This document shows, in pieces, positions 37,158 through 47,825 of a stretch of 64,000 nt of DNA. The DNA is taken from NCBI GenBank assembly GCA_020849275.1, contig JADLGO010000009.1, positions 62,001 to 126,000 of the forward strand. Reading direction: 5' to 3'. The notes under the pieces were generated by a model that saw only the letters and a list, made by a program, of their open reading frames with translations, ran no database searches and was not told where the DNA came from. Within the stretch, counting starts at the first letter, position 1; each line of letters begins with the position of its first letter. Source of the stretch: Chthonomonadales bacterium (GTDB taxonomy: Bacteria > Armatimonadota > Chthonomonadetes > Chthonomonadales > CAJBBX01). The position numbers and the translations under genes were made by a program.

Positions 37158-38240
37158 TCAGGCGTAGGTCCCGTGCTCGCGCAGCAGGTCAAGCGCGTAG
37201 CCGTAGGTATCGAGGCGCACGTTGGGTGGAATGGAGTGGTCCGAGTGGAAGAAGTAGGGGACCCGCATCTCCTTGAGCCGCCGCAGCTTGGGCACGACCG
37301 CGTCCCGGACCGTATCGCGGTCGTTCGTGGTGAGCGCCACTACGTCGATGTTGCCCATGTACGCGAGGCGGCTGCCGAACTCCGAGGCGATCTGCACGAC
37401 GTCGCAGCCAGCCTTGGCCTCCATCGGCTGTAGGCAGTCGAAACCGGCCTCCACGAGGAGCGGGACCGCGCGCCGGATGTCGCCGCAGGAGTGCAGGATC
37501 ACCGGGAGGCCGTAGTCCTTCAGGAATCCGACGAAGGCCGCCTCGTAGGGCATCACCAGGTCGGCAAGCACCTTCGGGGAGCAGAAGAGCCCGTTGCGGT
37601 AGCCAAGATCCTCGTAGACGAAGAAGCCGTCGGGCAGGCCGGACTCGCGGAACAACACCTCGTAGTGCGCGCGGTACGAGTCCAGATAGACCTGGCAGAA
37701 GTCGCGGATCCAGTCGGGCTCGGTGAGAAGAGCGGGGAGGAAGTTCTCGTCGCCGATCGTGGCCCGCATCAGTTCGAACACGAACAGGTTGCCGAACACG
37801 GCATAGCGGCCGCTCTCGCGGGCCGCGGCAATGGCGGCCCTGGCGGCGACGGGATCCCCCAGGCGCCCGCGGTCGACCGTCAGGAGCGACTCACGGACAT
37901 CGCGCCATGCCTCCGGCGTCGTGATCGTGAAGCCGATGTGCTCGGGCGTGCCGGACTTATGCTTCCAGTACTTCAGCGCCGCGCCACGCCCGTCGCGCAC
38001 CACGCGCCACTCGTCGGTCTCATCGAGCACCTCGTGCCGCCCCGGGCAGGGCTCCGAGTTGAACCAGCCGCCGCAGTTGACGATGTCGTACCCGAAATGC
38101 GTCTCGGGCGCCTGCCCCTCGGGGTAACCCTCGCGCGGCCAGTACTCCGCCAGCGTCTCGGGCCAGAAGTGCTCGTAGAGGCCCATGCGGTCGGGCAACT
38201 CGTGCCGCAGCAGGCTCGTGACGCGCTCTCGTGATGTCAT
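37158..38240 (-). CDS. URO-D superfamily protein, MtaA/CmuA-like methyltransferase type
   Basis: A 360-residue protein with the uroporphyrinogen-decarboxylase fold. It is unlikely to be HemE. It has the zinc motif His-x-Cys (His250 and Cys252 in ILHSCGD) with a later cysteine in GFDCLQPMEAKAGCD, as in corrinoid-dependent methyltransferases MtaA and CmuA. Its N-terminus (MTSRERVTSLLRHELPDR) is of the methyltransferase-like branch. It probably moves a methyl group between a cofactor and a thiol or corrinoid, but no corrinoid protein is encoded in the window. The start at 38240 has GAGAGGA upstream. It sits between a DegT aminotransferase (28 bases) and a GH101-like gene, a context that suggests modified-sugar breakdown. 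Confidence 0.85.
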   Translation of the reverse strand: MTSRERVTSLLRHELPDRMGLYEHFWPETLAEYWPREGYPEGQAPETHFGYDIVNCGGWFNSEPCPGRHEVLDETDEWRVVRDGRGAALKYWKHKSGTPEHIGFTITTPEAWRDVRESLLTVDRGRLGDPVAARAAIAAARESGRYAVFGNLFVFELMRATIGDENFLPALLTEPDWIRDFCQVYLDSYRAHYEVLFRESGLPDGFFVYEDLGYRNGLFCSPKVLADLVMPYEAAFVGFLKDYGLPVILHSCGDIRRAVPLLVEAGFDCLQPMEAKAGCDVVQIASEFGSRLAYMGNIDVVALTTNDRDTVRDAVVPKLRRLKEMRVPYFFHSDHSIPPNVRLDTYGYALDLLREHGTYA

Positions 38241-38268
38241 CCGTCGTCCTCTCGGGTTCGTGCGGCGG

Positions 38269-39492
38269 TCACGCCCACGCCCGCTGAATCCTGGCGATCG
38301 CCTCGGCGATGTCGTCCATGTCGGACGGCTCGCCAAGCAGCAGGTTCTGGAAGAGCCAGACGCCGTCACGGCACACCTGCTCGCACACCGGACACTCCAC
38401 CGCGCCGTAGTCGATGGGGCGGCCCGCGCGGCACCAACTCCCCTGCCCGGCGCTCTTGCGCTGGAACAGGACCTCCCGGTAGAGGGGCACGTAGCCGGCG
38501 CTGGCTGGCACCCCCTCCGCGCCCAGGGCTCTCAGGAACTCGTCGCGCGACCGGCCGCCGAACCCGAGCGTGTCATAGCGGAGGATGTACAGGTGGTAGG
38601 CGTTGCGGGTTACGCGCGCGTCGTCTGGCATCGTAATGACGCCTGGGATCTCGCGCAGGTGCGCCGTGAGGCGCTCGGCGTTGCGTGTGCGCCGCTCCGT
38701 CTGTTCGGCGAGCCGGCCGAGTTGCGCGAGAAGGATGGCGCCCTGCCATTCCGTCATGCGGAAGTTGCCGCCCAGCACATGGTGCTCGTACCAGCGGCCG
38801 GTCCGCGTTCGGCCGACGTTGTGGACCGACCACACCCGATCCGCCACATCGTCGTCGTTTGTGACGATGGCCCCGCCCTCGCCGGCGTTCAGGTTCTTGC
38901 TGGCCTGGAAGCTGAAGGTGCCTGCGTCACCGATCGCGCCGACCTTGCGGCCGCGCCACTCGGCCCCATGCGCCTGGGCGGCGTCCTCCACGACGCGCAG
39001 CCCGTGGCGCGCGGCCACCTCCATGATACCGTCCATATCGGCGGGGCGACCGCCAATATGGACCGGGATGATCGCGCGTGTGCGCTCGGTGACCGCCTCC
39101 TCGATGCGCGCGGGGTCCAGGTTCAGGCTCCCGGGCTCGATATCGACGAAGACGGGCGTGGCGGCAACGGCGAGCACGCTGCTGGCCGTCGCGACGAAGG
39201 TGTAGGGCGGCACGATGACCTCGTCGCCGCACCCGATGCCGAGGCCGCGCAGCGTTACCTCCAGGGCGGCGGTGCCGTTCGTGACGCAGACGGCGTGGCG
39301 CGCGTCCTGGAATGCGGCGAAGGCGCGCTCGAGTTCCGTAACCTTACACCCGCCGACCGCCCACCACTGGCCGCTGCGCAGGACCTCCAGAATCGCGCGT
39401 TCCTCCTCGGTGCCCCACACCGGCCAGGTCGGCCACGGCTTCTCACGCGTCTTCGGCCCGCCGTCCACGGCAAGCGCGGCTGCGGTGGTCAT
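38269..39492 (-). CDS. DegT/DnrJ/EryC1/StrS-family PLP aminotransferase
   Basis: A 407-residue pyridoxal-phosphate enzyme of the sugar aminotransferase family, which transfers an amino group to keto-sugars or cyclitols. The PLP lysine is Lys199 in SFQASKNLNAGEGG. Also present are the phosphate-binding TNGTAALEVTL, the aspartate in VVEDAAQAHGA, and the family's N-terminal region with EVLRSGQWW. The cysteine-rich C-terminal stretch (ECPVCEQVC) is typical of the AHBA-synthase/StrS branch. The start overlaps the ruvC stop as ATGA. No nucleotide-sugar synthesis genes are near, so a role in catabolism or glycan decoration is open. Confidence 0.92.
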   Translation of the reverse strand: MTTAAALAVDGGPKTREKPWPTWPVWGTEEERAILEVLRSGQWWAVGGCKVTELERAFAAFQDARHAVCVTNGTAALEVTLRGLGIGCGDEVIVPPYTFVATASSVLAVAATPVFVDIEPGSLNLDPARIEEAVTERTRAIIPVHIGGRPADMDGIMEVAARHGLRVVEDAAQAHGAEWRGRKVGAIGDAGTFSFQASKNLNAGEGGAIVTNDDDVADRVWSVHNVGRTRTGRWYEHHVLGGNFRMTEWQGAILLAQLGRLAEQTERRTRNAERLTAHLREIPGVITMPDDARVTRNAYHLYILRYDTLGFGGRSRDEFLRALGAEGVPASAGYVPLYREVLFQRKSAGQGSWCRAGRPIDYGAVECPVCEQVCRDGVWLFQNLLLGEPSDMDDIAEAIARIQRAWA

Positions 39493-40022
39493 CGCTTCCC
39501 CTCCTCCGGCGCGCGCACCGGCGCGCCGGTTCGGTGTGCGGAGTGCCGCTCGGGCGGCATCGTGTGGGCGTGGCAGATCGCCACGGCAAGGGCGTCGGCC
39601 GCGTCGTCGGGCCGGGGTATCTCGCTCAGGCCCAGGATCTGGCGGATCATGTACTGTACCTGACGCTTCTCGGCGCCGCCATACCCGACGACGGCCTGCT
39701 TGACGACGGGAGGCGAGTACTCAACCCACGGCAGGCCGCGCTGCGCGGCCGCGAGGAGGATGACCCCGATGGTGCGGCCGACCGCGATGGCCGTGGTCTC
39801 GTTCGTCCCAAAGAAAAGGCGCTCCGTCACGAGCACGTCCGGCGCGTGCGCGTCCATGAGGTCGCACAGGCGCTCGTATATTCGCATCAGGCGCACGGGC
39901 GGAAGGTCGCGGGAACTGGTGCGCACGACGCCGTAGCCGACGGCGGCGACCCGCTGCCCATCGCGGGCAAGCAAGCCGTAGCCCGTGGTCGCGGTCCCGG
40001 GATCGACTCCGAGGATGATCAT
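39489..40022 (-). CDS. ruvC: Crossover junction endodeoxyribonuclease RuvC
   Basis: A 177-residue Holliday-junction resolvase. The four catalytic acidic residues are visible: Asp in GVDPGTATTGYG (residue 7), Glu in VTERLFFGTN, and the pair in RPDDAADALAVAICHA. The segment KQAVVGYGGAEKRQVQYMI is also characteristic. The start at 40022 has GGGAGAG upstream; the frame stays open 38 codons earlier with arginine-rich non-family sequence. It is unusual that ruvA, ruvB and yebC are absent and that ruvC is translationally coupled (ATGA) to the sugar aminotransferase. Confidence 0.95.
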   Translation of the reverse strand: MIILGVDPGTATTGYGLLARDGQRVAAVGYGVVRTSSRDLPPVRLMRIYERLCDLMDAHAPDVLVTERLFFGTNETTAIAVGRTIGVILLAAAQRGLPWVEYSPPVVKQAVVGYGGAEKRQVQYMIRQILGLSEIPRPDDAADALAVAICHAHTMPPERHSAHRTGAPVRAPEEGKR

Positions 40023-40143
40023 CGCGCTCTCCCGCCTCGCCCGAGCCGCATTTCGCCGCCTCGTGCGCGTATCCCTTGCCGTGCGCGAGCGGCGACGCGA
40101 CGGCTCGAGAAGGAATGAGCCCGACGCGCCCAACATTAGCTTC

Positions 40144-40189
40144 TATAGTCCGCCGCTGGGCGCGCCGGCCCTCGTGGGGCGCCCAGCGG
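40144..40189 (+). repeat. Inverted repeat at a probable promoter start site
   Basis: A TATAGT box (40144-40149; weak -35 CCGACG about 17 bases before) is followed by an 11-bp inverted repeat, CCGCTGGGCGC at 40153-40163 and GCGCCCAGCGG at 40179-40189, with a 15-base loop. It lies at the expected transcription start of the membrane-protein gene and could be an operator or a 5' mRNA stem. Confidence 0.5.
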
Positions 40190-40215
40190 GACGCGGACCG
40201 AGGAGGAAACCAGAG

Positions 40216-40902
40216 ATGGGCACAGGTGAAGGAGTTCCCCCGACCGGGCCGGGGCCGGAGTCGCGGGCGCGGGTGCGCTTCGACGCAATCAACGAGGGCT
40301 GGGCGCTGCTCCAGCAGCAGATGGGCACATGGGTCCTCACGACGCTGATCACGATCATCATCGTCGCCGTTGTCGCCGCCATCGTTCGGCGCATTCCGGT
40401 CCTCAACGGGCTGATCATCGCCATTCCCGAGTACCTGCTGCTCGCGGGGATGGCGCGCATGGCGCTGCGCCAGATCGACGGAGGGCCGATCGCGGTCGGC
40501 GACCTCTTCGATACCGGCGATGTGGTGGGGCACATCGTCGTGGCGGCGATCCTGATCGCCATCGGAACGACGATCGGGTTCGTGCTGTGCATCCTCCCCG
40601 GGATCGTCGTCGGTGGGCTGTGGATGTTCACCATCCCGCTGATCGTCGACCGGCGGCTCGCCGGGGTAGACGCCATGCGCGAGAGCTGGAACACGCTGCG
40701 GGGCGAGGTGGTGATGAGCGCGCTCTTCTGGTTCGTGATGTTTCTGCTCGTGCTGGTGGGCGTCGTCCTGTGCGGGGTCGGCGTGCTCCTCGCCGCGCCG
40801 CTCGTGGTGCTGTCGGTCTGTCGGCTCTACCGCGACTTCTTCCCGCGCACCATGGCGAGCGCGACCGATCCGCCGGTCCCGGGCGTGCCGCCCGTGTCAT
40901 AG
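40216..40902 (+). CDS. Polytopic membrane protein of unknown function (DUF975-like)
   Basis: A 228-residue protein with about five or six membrane helices. It begins with a polar stretch containing FDAINEGWALLQQQMGTW, then hydrophobic segments at about 38-58, 62-82, 106-148 and 170-205. The pattern INEGW followed by long helices, VGDLF between helices, and LIVDRRLAGVDAMRESW resembles DUF975 and related proteins, whose role is unknown. The start at 40216 has a perfect AGGAGG. Divergent from ruvC; a strong hairpin follows the stop before the convergent pyrophosphatase. Confidence 0.8.
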   Translation: MGTGEGVPPTGPGPESRARVRFDAINEGWALLQQQMGTWVLTTLITIIIVAVVAAIVRRIPVLNGLIIAIPEYLLLAGMARMALRQIDGGPIAVGDLFDTGDVVGHIVVAAILIAIGTTIGFVLCILPGIVVGGLWMFTIPLIVDRRLAGVDAMRESWNTLRGEVVMSALFWFVMFLLVLVGVVLCGVGVLLAAPLVVLSVCRLYRDFFPRTMASATDPPVPGVPPVS

Positions 40903-40922
40903 GGCGAGCCGCGCGAAGAGAA

Positions 40923-40950
40923 GGCCCCGGGGGCCCGCGCCCCCGGGGCC
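40923..40950. terminator. Bidirectional hairpin between the membrane protein and hppA
   Basis: A perfect 12-bp stem (GGCCCCGGGGGC and its complement) around the loop CCGC, lying between two convergent stops at 40902 and 40977. No T-run is present on either strand. Confidence 0.65.
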
Positions 40951-40976
40951 GATCGCGAGTGTGGCTCGCGGGGGCG

Positions 40977-43571
<2,595 letters not shown>

Positions 43572-43634
43572 AGTCGCAGATGTCCTCCTTCGGAGCAGCC
43601 CACGAGGGGCATGGGATTGGGAAGGATCCCGTAG

Positions 43635-43664
43635 ATTATGGACCTGTGGCGGGAGGTGTGTCAA
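43635..43664 (-). promoter_or_regulatory. Sigma70-like promoter for hppA
   Basis: TTGACA (43664-43659), an 18-base spacer, then CATAAT (43640-43635) on the minus strand. The transcript would begin near 43628, about 57 bases before the ATG at 43571. Confidence 0.8.
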
Positions 43665-43792
43665 GCCGAGAAGCAAGCCCAGGAGTATCGCTCCCCGGGA
43701 CGGGAGCATCGACGGATCCTTAGCGCGTATTACTTAGGTTGCCGCACGCCGACACGGGTCGCCACGCCCGGGATTGCCACGCGGTCAGGCTC

Positions 43793-43821
43793 TTGCCAGA
43801 GCCCGTCCAACCTGCTATCAT
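43793..43821 (+). promoter_or_regulatory. Sigma70-like promoter for the R3H - tmk - pstA operon
   Basis: TTGCCA (43793-43798), 17 bases, then TATCAT (43816-43821). The start point near 43828 leaves a long leader of about 150 bases before the TTG at 43979. Confidence 0.65.
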
Positions 43822-43978
43822 CCTGCTCGGGAAACTAACCCGGACGGCCAAACGTCTTGAACTGTAGGGCGTATCTCCAACTCTCAGCGGCCCCCCGCGG
43901 ACGGCTGGCCCTCCACCAGGGGCCCGAAGCGACGGCAGCGCGCGGCGCGCGCCGCCGCCGCGAGGAGCGGTCCACCCT

Positions 43979-45603
<1,625 letters not shown>

Positions 45604-45607
<4 letters not shown>

Positions 45608-46248
45608 GAGGCGCCTTCATCACTTTCGAGGGAGTCGAGGGGGCGGGCAAGACAACGCAGGCCAGGCTTCTGCGTGACCACCTTCTGGGCATGGGGCTGC
45701 GCTGCCAGATCGTGCGCGAGCCGGGCGGCGAGCCGACGGCCGAGGCCATCCGTGGCCTGCTGTTGGCGGCGCAGGACCCGGTGACGGCGCGCGCCGAGTT
45801 GCTGTTGTTCGCCGCGGCGCGCGCGCAGCTCGTGGAGCGCGTGGTGCTGCCTGCCCTGCGTGAAGGTGTCGTGGTGCTCTGCGACCGCTACGCGGACTCG
45901 ACGGTGGCATACCAGGGCCACGCGCGGGGCCACGATGTGGCGTTCGTGCGCTCGGTGAACGTGTTCGCCACCGGCGGCCTGAGCCCCGATCTGACCCTGC
46001 TGCTTGACCTGCCGGCGGACGAGGGCCTGCGGCGCCAGCCGGATCGTAACCGCATGGAGCGTGAGCCGCTGGAGTTCCACCGCCGCGTGCGCGAGGGGTA
46101 CCTGGCCGAGGCGGAGCGCGAGCCCGCGCGCTTCACCGTGATCGACGCGCGCCTACCAGCCGAGGGCGTGCATGCCGAGATCGTGCGCCGCGCGCTCGCC
46201 GTTGCGGATCCGGCGCGGGCGCAAGCGCCCATCGACCCGCAAGCCTGA
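45604..46248 (+). CDS. tmk: Thymidylate kinase
   Basis: A 214-residue enzyme phosphorylating dTMP to dTDP. It has the P-loop [10 protein letters not shown] (residues 9-18), [13 protein letters not shown], the [12 protein letters not shown] motif and the LID arginine region [12 protein letters not shown]. The ATG overlaps the stop of the R3H ATPase gene by four bases. pstA follows 27 bases downstream, repeating the tmk - pstA order known from Bacillus. Confidence 0.96.
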
Positions 46249-46275
46249 GGTCACCCGCTTCTTCGGAGGGAAAGC

Positions 46276-46605
46276 GTGAAGCTCGTAATCACCGTCGTGC
46301 ATGATCGCGATAAGAACCGCATCACGGAGACCCTGCTGCGCAACGACTTCAAGTTCACCAAGATCGGCAGCACCGGCGGTTTCCTGCGCGAGGGCAACGT
46401 GACCCTGCTGGTGGGGGTGGACGAGAGCGAGGTGGAGCGGCTCCTGCAGCTGATCGGCGACAGCTGCAAGACGCGTGAGCAGTTCGTGAACGTGCTGCCG
46501 CCAGACGCGGCTCCCGTGGGCACGTTCATGCCCTCGCCGGTGAAGGTGCTCGTGGGCGGCGCGGTGGTCTTCGTGGTCGACGTGGAGCGCTTCGAGCGCT
46601 TCTGA
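46276..46605 (+). CDS. pstA: Cyclic-di-AMP receptor PstA/DarA (PII-like)
   Basis: A 109-residue PII-like signalling protein of the DUF970 family, a trimeric receptor of c-di-AMP in Gram-positive bacteria. The family sequence is clear: LVITVVHDRDKNRITETLL, FKFTKIGSTGGFLREGN, TLLVGV, and the C-terminal VGGAVVFVVDVERFERF. It starts at a GTG with GGAGG upstream. Its presence implies c-di-AMP signalling in this organism, though no cyclase is in the window. Confidence 0.95.
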   Translation: MKLVITVVHDRDKNRITETLLRNDFKFTKIGSTGGFLREGNVTLLVGVDESEVERLLQLIGDSCKTREQFVNVLPPDAAPVGTFMPSPVKVLVGGAVVFVVDVERFERF

Positions 46606-46614
46606 GCGCGCTCA
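46603..46614. terminator. Stop-to-stop palindrome between pstA and the ABC ATPase
   Basis: TGAGCGCGCTCA is a perfect 12-bp palindrome whose two ends are the TGA stop codons of the convergent genes. It may act as a short bidirectional 3' end signal; with so small a loop the stem would be weak. Confidence 0.35.
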
Positions 46615-47547
46615 CACGGCCGCCGCCATCGTCTCCCGCAGGTCGCGCTCGCCTTCCGTGCCGGCGACCCGCACGAAGATGTCCTCCAGCGTGGGCTCCT
46701 CGGGCTCGAACCGCCGCACGTCGGCGCCGGCCGCCAGCAGGGCGGCGAGCACGTCACGCCGCCGGGCGCCGTCCTGCGGATACAGGCGCGCGGCGTGTGG
46801 TCCGAGGGCCTCGTGGCGCACGCCGGCGATGCCCGGCACCGGGCCATCGCACTCCACGAGCAGTGCGTGGTCGACGTACCGCGCCTTGATCTCGGCGATG
46901 GAGCCGTAGAGGCGCACCTGTCCGCGGTGCAGCATCAGCAGGCGCTGACAGAGCCGCTCGGCGTGCTCCATGTTGTGGGTGGAGAGGAGCACCGTCGTGC
47001 CGGCCTCGTGCCGCTCCTGAACGAGCTCCTGAAGGCGCCGAGAGCTCACGGGGTCCAGGCCCGAGAAGGGCTCGTCCAGAATGAGCAGATCCGGCCCGTG
47101 GGCGAGCGTGGCCGCGAACTGCACGCGCTGGGACATCCCCTTGGAGAGCTCCTCAAGTTTGCGCTTCGCGTGCCCGGCCATGCCGACCGCTTCGAGGGCG
47201 CGTTCGGCGCCGCGGCGGGCGTCCGCCGCGGAGAGGCCCTTCAGGCGGGCGAAATAGGAGACGGTATCGAGGGCCGTGAGGCCGCGGTAGAGGCCGCGCT
47301 CCTCCGGCATGTAGCCCACGCGCGACAGCGAGGCGCGGATTCGGGAGTTGCCGAAGAGGCGCACCTGGCCACCGTCGGGGCGCAGGATGTCGGTTAGCAG
47401 CCTCATCAGTGTAGTCTTGCCTGCGCCGTTGGGGCCGACGAGGGCGAACACCTCGCCGCTTCCCACGGTGAACGAGACGCCGTCCAGCGCGGTCACGCCC
47501 TCGTAGGACTTGCTGACCCCGATGGCCTCCACCACCGGATCCGCCAC
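46612..47547 (-). CDS. ABC transporter ATP-binding protein, NatA/EcsA-like
   Basis: A 311-residue ATPase of the exporter kind. Walker A GPNGAGKTT (residues 38-46), signature LSKGMSQRVQ, Walker B LLILDEPFSGLD and the H-loop STHNMEH are intact. A C-terminal DUF4162-like extension follows (about 220-311; EPEEPTLEDIFVRVAG). It starts at a GTG with GGAGG nine bases upstream; the open frame before it has no family sequence. The expected membrane partner is missing on both sides, so the permease must be elsewhere. Confidence 0.92.
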   Translation of the reverse strand: MADPVVEAIGVSKSYEGVTALDGVSFTVGSGEVFALVGPNGAGKTTLMRLLTDILRPDGGQVRLFGNSRIRASLSRVGYMPEERGLYRGLTALDTVSYFARLKGLSAADARRGAERALEAVGMAGHAKRKLEELSKGMSQRVQFAATLAHGPDLLILDEPFSGLDPVSSRRLQELVQERHEAGTTVLLSTHNMEHAERLCQRLLMLHRGQVRLYGSIAEIKARYVDHALLVECDGPVPGIAGVRHEALGPHAARLYPQDGARRRDVLAALLAAGADVRRFEPEEPTLEDIFVRVAGTEGERDLRETMAAAV

Positions 47548-47598
47548 GACGCGTCCCTCCCGCCTGCCGCCGCCCCTGCGCGGGACGGCGGCAGGGGC

Positions 47599-47627
47599 AT
47601 TGTACCAGAGGCCGGCCGGAGCCGCAA
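47599..47627 (-). promoter_or_regulatory. Sigma70-like promoter for the ABC ATPase
   Basis: TTGCGG (47627-47622), 17 bases, then TACAAT (47604-47599) on the minus strand. The expected start point is about 45 bases before the GTG at 47547. Confidence 0.65.
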
Positions 47628-47825
47628 CGCCGAGATCATCTGCCGGGCGAAGCGGCATTACGGGTCACGCGAGACCGCCCGGCTCGCCTGCACGTGCCGG
47701 CGACTGCCAGCCGGGACGCGGACGCGCGGGCTGGCCGGTCCGCACGTTGCCAAGCACGCTCTGGCCGAAGCTTGTGAAGCCGCGGCCCGTCCGCGGTACC
47801 GAGCCGGGCGGCGGTCAGGGATCGG

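Larger units (their letters stand above)
43572..43978. other. Divergent intergenic region between hppA and the R3H gene, about 400 bases
   Basis: No gene is seen here. It holds the two promoters listed separately, hppA leftward and the R3H gene rightward. Between the rightward promoter and the TTG start lies a leader of about 150 bases without an obvious known riboswitch. Confidence 0.6.

Noticed and set aside
37158-38240. Annotation as HemE uroporphyrinogen decarboxylase
   Set aside because: The His-x-Cys zinc motif, N-terminus and glycosidase context fit the methyltransferase branch instead.
43572-43709. Extension of hppA to an ATG at 43709
   Set aside because: The TTGACA/CATAAT promoter at 43635-43664 would lie inside the coding sequence.
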